In this document: one piece after another, positions 17,513-26,255 of the stretch
Position numbering within the stretch: the first letter of the stretch is position 1
Layout: the number at the start of each line of letters is the position of its first letter
Assembly (NCBI GenBank): GCA_903862245.1
Contig: CAIOXL010000173.1
Location: 1 to 57,477, forward strand
Reading direction: 5' to 3'
Origin: an uncultured Geobacteraceae bacterium
Lineage (GTDB): Bacteria; Desulfobacterota; Desulfuromonadia; Geobacterales; Pseudopelobacteraceae
Length of the DNA: 57,477 bases
Position numbers and translations under genes: made by a program
Notes under the pieces: model-generated
Seen by the model: the letters and a program-made list of their open reading frames with translations, nothing else
What the model was told of the DNA's origin: nothing
Database searches by the model: none

Positions 17513-18034
17513 CTAAGCTACTTTTTGCGGGAATGCCTTTTGAAAAGACGTAGTCCTTTTCTTGCCGGGAGCCAGATACCCGAGAAAGCTTGCCGGTCTA
17601 TCATCCGTTTCCAGATCAAGTTTCAACGTAACGCAGGCACCTTTTTTCAATAGAACCGAACCACCCTCGTGGCGAAGAAGTTTGGCAATCAAAGCGCCAA
17701 GCTGGGGTTCGTGGCCAACCAGCATGACCCGTTTAGCATCCTTGCAGCTTTTCAGGTGTGAAACCAACCCGGCGATGTCAGTCCCAGGCAGAAGAAGTTC
17801 ACTTGAAACAATTATATTTTTGCGGTACGCCTTTTTAGCTGCGATCTCGGCTGTCTGTACCGCTCGAGTTAGCGGACTGGTAATAGTCAGCCGCGCTTTT
17901 GGACCGGTTTTGGCTACGGCAGCGCTCACTTTTTCAGCCGTAGCTCTTCCTTTCTCAGTAAGATAACGCCATTCGTCCTGCAAAGTGTCGCTTGCTTCTA
18001 CCGCTTCAGCGTGCCGCATCACATACAAAATCAT
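17513..18034 (-). CDS. sixA: SixA phosphohistidine phosphatase
   Basis: A 173-residue single-domain histidine phosphatase. The RHG-type motif is MRHAEA at 6-11, the second catalytic His is in VGHEPQLGALIAKLL, and TSPLTRAVQTAEI gives the third conserved region. SixA removes phosphate from phosphohistidine in Hpt/PTS-type proteins. Ppk1 also works through phosphohistidine, so the linkage is notable but not proof of a link. The start MILYVMRHAE at 18034 fits the family better than 18046. It is first of the sixA-CHAD-ppx trio. Confidence 0.88.
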   Translation of the reverse strand: MILYVMRHAEAVEASDTLQDEWRYLTEKGRATAEKVSAAVAKTGPKARLTITSPLTRAVQTAEIAAKKAYRKNIIVSSELLLPGTDIAGLVSHLKSCKDAKRVMLVGHEPQLGALIAKLLRHEGGSVLLKKGACVTLKLDLETDDRPASFLGYLAPGKKRTTSFQKAFPQKVA

Positions 18035-18176
18035 GATATCCCCCAAAAACGTAACTTGTAATGAGATCAGTATAGACCAGATTGTGCATTATATCATTTA
18101 TGTCTCAAAACTGTTCACCTGACAGTATGGATTCAATACTGACGGAATAAATCGACTGCTGGTCTGCCCATTCTTT

Positions 18177-19130
18177 CTACGATACGGCCAGTTCGGCAAT
18201 AGAGTTTCCGGCTCCCAACTCCTTGAGTATCGTGACGAGATTATTTGCAGATTCCCGAGTCTGGTCGAAATATCTGCTGCGAAGCTCACAAATCAGCATT
18301 CCGTCATATGAGCTGACAAACTCGGCAAGGATATCGCGAATCGGGATCGCACCCCAGCCAACCGGCATATGGGCATCACCCTTACCAAAGGGTATCTGGT
18401 GGGTCTGGGTTTTTTCAGTGTGGTAGACCGGGTTGCCGAAATTGTCATGAACATGGCAATGGGCTATCAGCGGAGCTATGGCACGCACTTCAGCGACAGG
18501 GTCGAGGTTGTAAAATTGTGACGACATCTGGAGGTGTCCAAAATCGAGATTGATTTTGACGTTTTTACGTCCGATTTGACTGACTTGGTTCTTTAGTTGA
18601 TCGGGACATTCGGCATAACAATAGGGAGAATGATGCAGGTATGGCCTGGCATTCTCCATGGCGATGATAATGCCAGGAAATTGATCTGCCGCTTCCTTCA
18701 GGATTGATGCTTCCATTTCCAGCAGTTTCATCTGCTCATCCACGCCAAGCAGAAGCGGTCCCCGTAGAGCGAATTCTTCTTCAACAAGAAAGCGTCCGGG
18801 ATGGTAGACCAGTACTTCGGAATTTATAGCCGCTGAAAAATTCAGGGACGCCATCAATACATCACGATGCAACGCTCCATGATTCTGATCCATCAGATTA
18901 AGAGGATTCGGGGCATGCACGCTGTAGCAAAATGGGAAGTCATCAAGGATGGCCCTTGCCTCCGCAGTTCTACGCTGGTCAAGGGTGCCGTTTTTGATGG
19001 CATCAATGCCGTGGACCGTGATCTCGGCAGCGGTCAGCCCAATGCTTAGAAATGAAGCCAGGTCTCTATGGAGCTTACTGAGGTTCCCGTCTACCCTCAC
19101 TTCATTGATATTGCTTCCTATGCTCAGCAT
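18177..19130 (-). CDS. sugar phosphate isomerase/epimerase-like TIM-barrel protein
   Basis: A 317-residue protein of the xylose isomerase-like/AP endonuclease 2 TIM-barrel superfamily. Metal-ligand patterns are visible: YSVHAPNPLN, VYHPGR, MENARPY (Glu), NLDFGHLQM (Asp, His), AHCHVHDNFG and ICELRSRY (Glu). Its ATG overlaps the phnM stop by 7 nt, so it is translated with the C-P lyase genes as the last gene of that operon. No phnP or phnN is present, so it may process a ribose-phosphate product such as the cyclic phosphate left by PhnJ. That role is inferred only. Confidence 0.8.
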   Translation of the reverse strand: MLSIGSNINEVRVDGNLSKLHRDLASFLSIGLTAAEITVHGIDAIKNGTLDQRRTAEARAILDDFPFCYSVHAPNPLNLMDQNHGALHRDVLMASLNFSAAINSEVLVYHPGRFLVEEEFALRGPLLLGVDEQMKLLEMEASILKEAADQFPGIIIAMENARPYLHHSPYCYAECPDQLKNQVSQIGRKNVKINLDFGHLQMSSQFYNLDPVAEVRAIAPLIAHCHVHDNFGNPVYHTEKTQTHQIPFGKGDAHMPVGWGAIPIRDILAEFVSSYDGMLICELRSRYFDQTRESANNLVTILKELGAGNSIAELAVS

Positions 19131-20290
19131 GTTGCGTAGACCTCCTTGCCTTCGATAAAGGTTGAGAGGATTCTCGGAAATCCCTCCGATGGATCGACGA
19201 TCAGTATATCCGCATCCTTACCGATCTCCAGCGAACCGGTTTGTTCACTGATTCCTACCGCCCGGGCAGGATTGAGACTGACCATATTGACCGCCTCGTG
19301 CAACGGAAGGATTTCTAGCCGCTCCAACGCCAAAACCGCATGCAGCATGGTCATGGGAGCGTAGTCCGAACAGAGGATGTCGCCGTACCCCCAGCTGATG
19401 GCCTCACGAGCGCTCAAGTTGCGTGCCTGTGACTCGCCGCGAAGAACATTAGGAGAACCGAGGCAGACACTGATGCCATGCTCCCGTGCAGCCCTCACAG
19501 CCTCAATATTAACCGGGAATTCAGTCATCCCGACACCCAGTTCTTTCAGCCATTCTATTTTTTCCCGGGAGTCATCGTCGTGCGAAGCAATCGAGATTGA
19601 ATGTTCTTTGCAGAGTGCTACCAGACGTTCTATGGCATCCGGAGCACCGTCCTCCCTGGCACGTCGCTTGCGGTCAATGATACCGTCCATCTCGGCATCA
19701 CTCTTGCCGTATACCGGGCCGTAATAGCTTTTGTATGAGGTAATATCCCTAAACTGCCCCTGTCCTGGTGAGTGATCCATAAATGAGAACAGGTGGATCA
19801 GGTCATCCTGGATAAGTCCCTCCAAAAATGGTACTGCCGCCATGTCGGTGATCTCGAAACGGGCGTGTATTTTGGTGTGCACCTTTAGTTTGCCGGTAAA
19901 CTCGTTTATCTGTCGAATAATTCCGGCAGCCGTACTGTTGGAGCGTAGTCCCACCTCCATTTCGGCAAAAGAAAGCGAATGATACATGGTGGTGATGCCG
20001 CAGGAGGCTATTTTCTTATCCAGCTCGAACACAGCAATATCAACCGGAAAAAACGTGTTGGGACGTGGTTCGATACCCTTTTCAATTGCATCGGAGTGCA
20101 TATCCACGAATCCGGGGAACAGATAGTTGCCCTGGACATTTACCTCCCGCGTTCCAGAAAGAGCTCCCTGGCTAATCTCAGCGATTTTTCCGTTTTCAAC
20201 CCGCAGAGAGGCCTCTTCCAGAATACCGTCCGGTGTCACCAGGCAGGCATTGTTGAGTACAAAACTGTGTGCCATTCTATCTCCGTTCAT
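19124..20290 (-). CDS. phnM: PhnM triphosphate diphosphatase of the C-P lyase pathway
   Basis: Hydrolyses alpha-D-ribose 1-methylphosphonate 5-triphosphate to the 5-phosphate plus pyrophosphate. The 388-residue amidohydrolase has the metal-binding FPGFVDMHSDAIEKGIEPRPN at about 54-74, SIASHDDDS, and SDYAPMTMLHAV near 315. Length matches E. coli PhnM (378). It starts one base after phnL's stop and overlaps the downstream TIM-barrel gene. Confidence 0.95.
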   Translation of the reverse strand: MNGDRMAHSFVLNNACLVTPDGILEEASLRVENGKIAEISQGALSGTREVNVQGNYLFPGFVDMHSDAIEKGIEPRPNTFFPVDIAVFELDKKIASCGITTMYHSLSFAEMEVGLRSNSTAAGIIRQINEFTGKLKVHTKIHARFEITDMAAVPFLEGLIQDDLIHLFSFMDHSPGQGQFRDITSYKSYYGPVYGKSDAEMDGIIDRKRRAREDGAPDAIERLVALCKEHSISIASHDDDSREKIEWLKELGVGMTEFPVNIEAVRAAREHGISVCLGSPNVLRGESQARNLSAREAISWGYGDILCSDYAPMTMLHAVLALERLEILPLHEAVNMVSLNPARAVGISEQTGSLEIGKDADILIVDPSEGFPRILSTFIEGKEVYATC

Positions 20291-20968
20291 TCAGCTTATT
20301 GTGAAAATCGAGTCGGTCACCGATGCCATTAATTCACTATCGTGGAAAATGCCGATCATGGTGGTTCCTTCCTCTCGCAGCTCCTTGAGAAGCTCCAGCA
20401 CCAAATCAACCGATCCGGAGTCCAGCGAGGCGGTCGGCTCGTCAAGCAGCAGAAGCCGTGGCTTCCAGCTGACCGCATGAGCAATGTTTATCCGTTGCTG
20501 TTCTCCACCGCTGAAAGTCGCCGGGTAGGCATCAAAGAGATGATCCGGTATCCGTAAGCGTTTTAACAACCCGACAGCCCGGCTGCGGGCCTCCTCCCGC
20601 GACACACCGTTGCGGGCAAGAATCGGTTCCATGACTACATCCAGCGCCGACACGCGGGGGATTACCTTGAGAAACTGCGATACATACCCCATTTCACGGG
20701 TACGGATATCGATAACCGCCCGGTCTGGAAGAATCGCCAGATCTATCCGGCCGTATTCGGCGGAATCATACCAGACGGCACCGCTGCTGGGCAGATAGGT
20801 GCGGTAGATACATTTGAGAACAGTGCTCTTGCCGGCGCCGCTGGGACCGGAAAGCCCAAGAAAACCGCCTTTCGGAACATTAAATGAAACATCCCTGCAG
20901 GCGGCAATGTTCTTTTCACCCAGAATATGGAGGGTAAAATCTTTAGAGAGCTCTTTGACGGTCAGCAC
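20291..20968 (-). CDS. phnL: PhnL, ATP-binding subunit associated with C-P lyase
   Basis: A 225-residue ABC-type ATPase: Walker A GPSGAGKST, signature FSGGEQQRINIAHAV, Walker B LLLLDEPTASLDS and a late switch His. PhnL works with PhnI to form ribose 1-methylphosphonate triphosphate and binds the core complex. The GTG at 20968 (VLTVKELSKDF) is chosen because AAGGAG lies 6-7 nt upstream, embedded in the end of phnK; a longer reading from 20995 would overlap phnK further. Confidence 0.94.
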   Translation of the reverse strand: MLTVKELSKDFTLHILGEKNIAACRDVSFNVPKGGFLGLSGPSGAGKSTVLKCIYRTYLPSSGAVWYDSAEYGRIDLAILPDRAVIDIRTREMGYVSQFLKVIPRVSALDVVMEPILARNGVSREEARSRAVGLLKRLRIPDHLFDAYPATFSGGEQQRINIAHAVSWKPRLLLLDEPTASLDSGSVDLVLELLKELREEGTTMIGIFHDSELMASVTDSIFTIS

Positions 20969-20978
20969 GACACACTCC

Positions 20979-21851
20979 TTACAATTGGGAAGCAACCAGA
21001 AGCTGCGTGTATTTGTGTTGCGGATCCTGGAGAATCTGATCGGTCAGCCCAGCTTCCACCACTCGGCCGTATTTCATGACCATGGTACGCTGACAGAGCA
21101 GGTTGATGACCCCAAGATCATGGGAGACTACCAGCAGGGAAAGCTTGTATTCACTCTGCAGGGTTCGAATCAGATCCAGTACCCGCGCCTGCACTGACAG
21201 GTCGAGGCCAGTGGTGACTTCGTCCAGATAGAGGATCAAGGGGTTGTTGGAAAGCGCTTTGGCAATTTGAACCCGCTGCTGCATGCCGCCGCTAAAGTTT
21301 TTTGGTGGCTCGTCCATCCGGTCCAGAGGGATTTCAGTCTTTTCCAAAAGTTCTGCTGCGCGTTTCCGCATTTTGCCGATATTTCGCCAGCCGGCCCCCA
21401 ACAGTCGCTCGGCGATATTTCCGCCGGAGCTGACATTCATTCGTAAGCCAAGAAAAGGATTCTGGTACACGATGCCCATCAGGGCGTTGCGCACCTGTCG
21501 TTTTTGAAAAGGGCTCAACCCCAGAAGGTTACGGCTGTACAGGTCCCCGTCAGCAAAAAGCTCCGGCATGGTGTCCAACCCAGCATTGCGTTGTATTTCC
21601 ATACTGCCATCGGTAGCGTCCCATTCGAAATGCAGCAGACGTACCAGGGTGCTTTTGCCGGATCCGCTTTCACCCACGATTCCCAGGGCTTCATTTTTAA
21701 AGAGATCAAAAGACACATCATTGCAGGCAACAACTGAGCCGCAATGAGGGCACATGTTGGTTTCAAATTCCGGCCCGGTTGCGGAGAGACAGCGGTTGCA
21801 CCCGTTTCCAAAACGTTTTGATAACCCCCGTATCCGTATCAATGGTTCCAT
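20979..21851 (-). CDS. phnK: PhnK ATPase with four-cysteine insertion
   Basis: A 290-residue ABC ATPase docking on the C-P lyase core. Walker A GESGSGKST, signature FSGGMQQRVQIAKAL and Walker B LILYLDEVTTGLD are intact. At residues 18-37 there is an insertion with two CxxC pairs (C18/C21 and C34/C37), plus C43, that looks like a small zinc ribbon; E. coli PhnK goes directly from the first strand to the DVSFDLW-type segment. The start and phnJ's stop share position 21851. Confidence 0.94.
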   Translation of the reverse strand: MEPLIRIRGLSKRFGNGCNRCLSATGPEFETNMCPHCGSVVACNDVSFDLFKNEALGIVGESGSGKSTLVRLLHFEWDATDGSMEIQRNAGLDTMPELFADGDLYSRNLLGLSPFQKRQVRNALMGIVYQNPFLGLRMNVSSGGNIAERLLGAGWRNIGKMRKRAAELLEKTEIPLDRMDEPPKNFSGGMQQRVQIAKALSNNPLILYLDEVTTGLDLSVQARVLDLIRTLQSEYKLSLLVVSHDLGVINLLCQRTMVMKYGRVVEAGLTDQILQDPQHKYTQLLVASQL

Positions 21852-22738
21852 TATGCAGACCTCTTATCGCAGTACCCGGAATCGGAACAGTAATGCACCC
21901 GATCACCCCCTGCATTTTCGATTACCTCGTCCAGAAAGGTGTCGGTGGCTCCGCATCGGGCACAGGATTTGCCGCTGAAATCCTCAACACGGAAGGTGTG
22001 GTCCTCGAACTCAAGTGGTTCGACAGTTGTATGAGGTGGTATGGCATAAATTCGTTTTTCCCGTCCGGCGCCGAACAGGAAGAGAGTTTCAGCCATGTGC
22101 AGCTTGGGGACGTCCCAGCGAGGAATAGGACTGGGATCCATTATGTAGCGGCCGTTGACCGTAACCGGATAACGATAGCTGATGGTTATCTCGCCGTAGT
22201 TGACAATATCCTCGTACAGATAAAGCCACATCCGGCTGTAATCAGCCTCGGCGTGCATGCGCCGGGTCTCGGCCTCTGATGCCTCTACCTCGCGTAGTGC
22301 TTCAGGATAAGGAACCTGCAGGACCAGAATCTGCCCGGCAGACATCGCTTCTTCCGGGATGCGATGGCGCGTCTGAACCACCGTCGCTGCAAGAGTGTCG
22401 TTAGTAATCTGTACATCAGCAACTGCCTGGATGAACTTTTTGATGTTAACGGCATTGACACTGCCGTCGCACCCTTGATCGATCACCTTGAGGATGTCAT
22501 CGGGCGTAATCAGTGAGAGTGTAATCTGGATGCCACCAGTCCCCCACCCACGAGCGATCGGCATTTCACGCGAGCCGTAGGGCACCTGGTAGCCAGGTAT
22601 CGCAACAGCTTTGAGAATACTGCGGCGGATATCTTTTTTAGCGCCGTCATCCATGAAACCATACGGATAGCCGCCAACTATGCTGTCACCTTTTTTACGC
22701 AAGAGATCTTCCTGCTCGAGCCACTCATGCATCTGCAT
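21851..22738 (-). CDS. phnJ: PhnJ, radical SAM C-P lyase catalytic subunit
   Basis: Cleaves the carbon-phosphorus bond of ribose 1-methylphosphonate 5-phosphate. The 295 residues contain the Gly-rich GWGTGGIQITLSL and the C-terminal cysteines C259, C262, C284 and C290. Their spacing is the same as C241, C244, C266 and C272 of E. coli PhnJ: three iron-sulfur ligands and the thiyl cysteine. The ATG at 22738 has AGGAGG 7 nt upstream, inside the end of phnI (14-nt overlap). The frame is open further upstream but that part is phnI shadow. Confidence 0.95.
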   Translation of the reverse strand: MQMHEWLEQEDLLRKKGDSIVGGYPYGFMDDGAKKDIRRSILKAVAIPGYQVPYGSREMPIARGWGTGGIQITLSLITPDDILKVIDQGCDGSVNAVNIKKFIQAVADVQITNDTLAATVVQTRHRIPEEAMSAGQILVLQVPYPEALREVEASEAETRRMHAEADYSRMWLYLYEDIVNYGEITISYRYPVTVNGRYIMDPSPIPRWDVPKLHMAETLFLFGAGREKRIYAIPPHTTVEPLEFEDHTFRVEDFSGKSCARCGATDTFLDEVIENAGGDRVHYCSDSGYCDKRSA

Positions 22739-23828
22739 GGCATTCCTCCTGTTGCGCGATAGATTGTGCCTTGCGCAGGCGATCCAGGTCAGACAGAAAA
22801 TCAACGTAATGGGGAAGTTTCCAATGGTTGCTGAAACCCATGGCCTCGATCCCGTCGGTGTGGTACAGCACATACTCCTGATCTTCTGCCGGGCAGCTTG
22901 GTTTTTCGGCCCTGGTGGTGCGGTCCAGAACCGCCATGGAGATAGCTTTGAGTTCGTTCTGGCCAAAACAGAGTCCATACCCCAGGCTGAAGCGCGGCAT
23001 ACCATCACTACCATCAAAGCGAGCCAGAACCTCTGCCTCGGTAACTTTCACTTCGCCCACGGTGTATGGCTCGCCGGTTACCGGGTGGGATATCTGTAGA
23101 GGAACATATCCCACTCGCAGTTCGCCGAGCGTAGGATGGATGTTGCCATAGCCGCGCATACTGGAATAAGCCAATGTCAAGAGCCCCCCGGTTTCACCAC
23201 GAGCCAGGGATTGCAGCGCAGCGCTACGTGGTGCGGGAAAAATTACCGACTGGCGGGTTATGTCGAACGGTTCGTCGTTGCTGGCCAGATCTACCGCATT
23301 TTCCAGCAGACCCTCATGCCGCAGTATGTCAATTACCTTGGGAAGAGTATCCGGTATTTCAGCGTTAATCGGGAGAGCGTTGAAAACAGTTTCTCGAAAC
23401 GCCTCACGCCGCGCAGTATCGTCTTTCAACAGGTCAAAATCCAGCAGCCGGAGGGTGTAGTCACTGGTTGCTCCCAACATCTGCCCGCCCGGGATGTCCT
23501 TGAATGCCGATGAGATGCGTCGCTTAATCCTCATCTCACGGGTGTTGCCCGGCAGTGAATAGCCGATTCGAGGCTGAGTAGCCCGATAGGCGCGCAGCAT
23601 GAATGATGCTTCGAAAGAATCTCCCGCCGCTTGCTTGAGAGCCAGGGCAGCGAGGTCGGGAGCATAAAGAGAGCCTTCACCCATAACTCGATCCACAGCC
23701 AGATAGAGCTGTTCGCGGATCTGTTCAACCGCCAGAGGTTCGGATGCTCCTTTCGACCGTTCCCAGGCAAAGAGCCGGCAGGCGTTCTCAATTGCTTCGA
23801 TGCCACCTTTGACGGCAACATATCCCAT
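22725..23828 (-). CDS. phnI: PhnI, C-P lyase core nucleosidase subunit
   Basis: A 367-residue PhnI that, with PhnG, H and L, displaces adenine from ATP with a phosphonate. The N-terminus MGYVAVKGGIEAIENACRLF and the segments GYGNIHPTLGELRVGYVPL and LGYGLCFGQNELKAISMA are highly characteristic. Length matches E. coli PhnI (354). It follows phnH by one base and overlaps phnJ by 14 nt. Confidence 0.96.
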   Translation of the reverse strand: MGYVAVKGGIEAIENACRLFAWERSKGASEPLAVEQIREQLYLAVDRVMGEGSLYAPDLAALALKQAAGDSFEASFMLRAYRATQPRIGYSLPGNTREMRIKRRISSAFKDIPGGQMLGATSDYTLRLLDFDLLKDDTARREAFRETVFNALPINAEIPDTLPKVIDILRHEGLLENAVDLASNDEPFDITRQSVIFPAPRSAALQSLARGETGGLLTLAYSSMRGYGNIHPTLGELRVGYVPLQISHPVTGEPYTVGEVKVTEAEVLARFDGSDGMPRFSLGYGLCFGQNELKAISMAVLDRTTRAEKPSCPAEDQEYVLYHTDGIEAMGFSNHWKLPHYVDFLSDLDRLRKAQSIAQQEECHADA

Positions 23829-23829
23829 A

Positions 23830-24399
23830 TCAGTACTCTCCGATTTGTGTTGAACGTGGAATGCAGGTTATTCTGCCGTTTGTATCCAGGAACATTGAAT
23901 CCACACCCAACGGATATTCGGCGTTGATTTCGCGCAGTTCCCTGAGTTCTGACGTTGCCAGGCCGGCGATCCGGGGACGAACTGTACCGTTTATTCCAGG
24001 GCCGGACAGCTCAGCAGTTCCTTCTGCTTCAGCTATTTCATCAACCAGATAGACGATTGTTGCTCCGCCGTCCGGATACTCCAGGGTTCCACGCTTTATT
24101 AGTGACAGCTGCCCGGACGTCGTGCCCTTGGTGGCTATAACAAAATTGCTTTCGCTGATGTTCGACTGGATGCTACCGGTATGCATGGATATATCGCTAG
24201 CCAGGCCCCCGGCATCATCTCCGACGATGGAGAATGACACTTCATTATCCATCAAACAGGATAACAGCTGAATTAACGGAGCATGTTCTCCTGCTATGGG
24301 TACGAGAACCGGCAACTGGCAGGTAGTGCCAGGGTGGCTCATAGCCTGCAAAACTACTCTGAATGTGGCATGATCCTTATGAATGGTGGCGCTTCTCAT
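23830..24399 (-). CDS. phnH: PhnH, C-P lyase core subunit
   Basis: A 189-residue PhnH, a structural subunit of the PhnGHIJ core related to a PLP-fold but without cofactor. The segments FRVVLQAMSHPGTT near residues 14-27, TLEYPDGGATIVYLVDE, and LSGPGIN(G) near 130 are family hallmarks, and the end YPLGVDSMFLD matches the usual C-terminus. It lies 2 nt after phnG. Confidence 0.95.
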   Translation of the reverse strand: MRSATIHKDHATFRVVLQAMSHPGTTCQLPVLVPIAGEHAPLIQLLSCLMDNEVSFSIVGDDAGGLASDISMHTGSIQSNISESNFVIATKGTTSGQLSLIKRGTLEYPDGGATIVYLVDEIAEAEGTAELSGPGINGTVRPRIAGLATSELRELREINAEYPLGVDSMFLDTNGRITCIPRSTQIGEY

Positions 24400-24401
24400 G
24401 G

Positions 24402-24827
24402 TTATGCTCCTGCCATGAGGTCGAAGTTGACCCGGGTTGATGCTACCAGGGCCGCCTCTTCTGCATATTTTGTGTTCTGCCGCTGCCGCGACCGCTCAAG
24501 GCAGTCAGATACCTGCTTGCAGAGCAAAACCGGACGACCACAGCGCAATAATGCATCAGCAGCAGCTCGCGCCAAGGCCTTGCGTGGTTCTTCTCCGATG
24601 ATCAAGCCATAGCCGCGCTCTCCACGGAGTAATACTTCTGCTTCCGTCACCAACACTTCTCCCAGGTGAAAATTAACAGCCAGGCTGTCCTTGACGGTCA
24701 TCATAATTAGTCCGGCACGGGGCGGGTGCGTGATTTGTATCTCCTCGGTGACAAGCAGGGTGAGAAGTTCATCTACTTCTGTGACATCCATGCCGATTAT
24801 GGCGGCGGTCGGATCGTTAGCGTACAT
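24402..24827 (-). CDS. phnG: PhnG, C-P lyase core subunit
   Basis: A 141-residue PhnG. Hallmarks are PPRAGLIMMTVKDSLAVNFHLGEVLVTEAEV, with its conserved G-E-V-L-V-T-E-A turn, and GYGLIIGEEPRKALARAAADALL. It forms the PhnGHIJ complex and takes part in the first ribose transfer. It is first of the core genes, 17 nt after the acetyltransferase. Confidence 0.94.
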   Translation of the reverse strand: MYANDPTAAIIGMDVTEVDELLTLLVTEEIQITHPPRAGLIMMTVKDSLAVNFHLGEVLVTEAEVLLRGERGYGLIIGEEPRKALARAAADALLRCGRPVLLCKQVSDCLERSRQRQNTKYAEEAALVASTRVNFDLMAGA

Positions 24828-24844
24828 GAAGCCTCCTGCGGGGA

Positions 24845-25291
24845 TTATTCATAACTGACATAAAAACTGTAGCCATGCTTCCGGTAACCGAGTGATTCGT
24901 AAAAACGATGGGCTGGTTCTCGATTGATGTTGCTGGAAAAGGCCATCTTGTAACACCCCTTCTGTCGGCAGAGGGAATTGGCATACTCCATCATGAGTTT
25001 GCCTATCCCCTGACCTCTCAACTCATCGGCCACCACGACATCTTCCAGAATAGCACTTGGTGTGCCGAGGTGACCGATGTTGTCCATAACCAGCAGGGCA
25101 AATGTGCCGATGACCCGGTCGTTGGAAAGTGCAACATGTATCTTGTAGTCGGGATAGCTTTTCATCTTCCAATAGACTCTTTTGGCTACGTCGAGAGGAA
25201 GTACCGAACCGTCATCCTGGCCGAGTTGTGCATACAGTGAGAGTACGCCGGGAAGGTCGCTTTCAAGCGCTGCCCGCATGATAATGTCCAT
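24845..25291 (-). CDS. GNAT acetyltransferase, possibly PhnO-like
   Basis: A 148-residue GNAT protein with the acetyl-CoA-binding VVADELRGQGIGKLMMEYA at about 88-106 and a C-terminal HRFYESLGYRKHGYSFYV. In E. coli the phn operon encodes PhnO, an aminoalkylphosphonate N-acetyltransferase; length and shape agree with it (144 residues), and it sits between phnE and phnG here. Substrate is inferred from position only, so no symbol is given. The start MDIIMRAALESDL at 25291 is used instead of 25339, which would overlap phnE. Confidence 0.8.
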   Translation of the reverse strand: MDIIMRAALESDLPGVLSLYAQLGQDDGSVLPLDVAKRVYWKMKSYPDYKIHVALSNDRVIGTFALLVMDNIGHLGTPSAILEDVVVADELRGQGIGKLMMEYANSLCRQKGCYKMAFSSNINREPAHRFYESLGYRKHGYSFYVSYE

Positions 25292-25310
25292 TGTGTGTCC
25301 CCTGTAAATT

Positions 25311-26168
25311 TCAGGTGTATTTTGCCCGGATGGCCGCACTTGCCCGATCTATGAGCGCCACGGTGACAACGATGATAATCAGGATGGTGGTAACATCCCT
25401 GTTTTCGTAGCTTTTTAATTTATCGAACAGATACACCCCGATGCCGCCGGCGCCGGTAAAACCGAGGATAGTGGCGGAGCGAACGTCAGACTCCAGCCGG
25501 TAGAGAGTCATGGATACAAAAAAAGGGGTGATTTGGGGGAAAACCGCATATCGGATCACCTTCACGAATCCGGCTCCAGTTGCAGTCAGTGCGTCGATCG
25601 GCTCCTGTTGGATCGCCTCAATCCCTTCCGAAAAAAGCTTGATCAGAACGCCAGAGGTATGAATGCCCAGGGCCAGAATACCGGGCATCGGCCCCAGGCC
25701 GACGGCTGAGACAAATAGCAATGCCCAGATGATCTCATTGATGGAACGGGAGCAGTTGGCGAACAGTCTGACACCTGTATAGATTCCGTTCTTGATAAAC
25801 AGCATCATTCCCCGATTGCCGGGGATGATGATCGACAAGGTGTTCTTCGAAGCAAAAAACGATAGCGGGAATGCAATGAGTACCGAGAGAATCAGGGCCA
25901 GAAAAGCCATCTGTACCGTTTCCAACATTGACAGGAGGTATTTGGCCAGCCGGTTGGTCGCAAAATCCGGAGGGAAAAAGCCACTATCGGCAATTGCCGG
26001 ATTACCGGACAGGTAGGTCAGCATGTTTCCCCAGCCGTCCAGCATCTTGCCGATACCCATTTCAGTGGAATGCCAGCACCATGCCACCACTATCAAAGAA
26101 ACAGCCAGGACCATGATGTTGTAAGGCTGAAATGGATTGGTCTGCCTTTTTATATCATCAAGATTCAT
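25311..26168 (-). CDS. phnE: PhnE, phosphonate ABC transporter permease
   Basis: A 285-residue inner-membrane permease with about six helices. The EAA-type loop appears as EGIEAIQQEPIDALTATGAGFVKVIRYAVFPQITPFF around residues 180-215, and the N-terminal SMLETVQMAFLALILSVLIAFPLSFFASKN is typical for PhnE. It imports phosphonates with PhnC and PhnD. An 87-nt gap separates it from phnD. Confidence 0.94.
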   Translation of the reverse strand: MNLDDIKRQTNPFQPYNIMVLAVSLIVVAWCWHSTEMGIGKMLDGWGNMLTYLSGNPAIADSGFFPPDFATNRLAKYLLSMLETVQMAFLALILSVLIAFPLSFFASKNTLSIIIPGNRGMMLFIKNGIYTGVRLFANCSRSINEIIWALLFVSAVGLGPMPGILALGIHTSGVLIKLFSEGIEAIQQEPIDALTATGAGFVKVIRYAVFPQITPFFVSMTLYRLESDVRSATILGFTGAGGIGVYLFDKLKSYENRDVTTILIIIVVTVALIDRASAAIRAKYT

Positions 26169-26255
26169 TTTTCAGGATCTCTTCGAGCAGTTTATGATCA
26201 TTGGCGAAAGGTGAAGCTGTGACCGGTTTGTCTCGGCGTCGGACACGGCTTTGTA

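Noticed and set aside
18035-18176. Pho-type array before sixA
   Set aside because: TGTCAG and ACAGTTT-like words occur, but not with the 11-nt period and the 10-nt gap to a -10.
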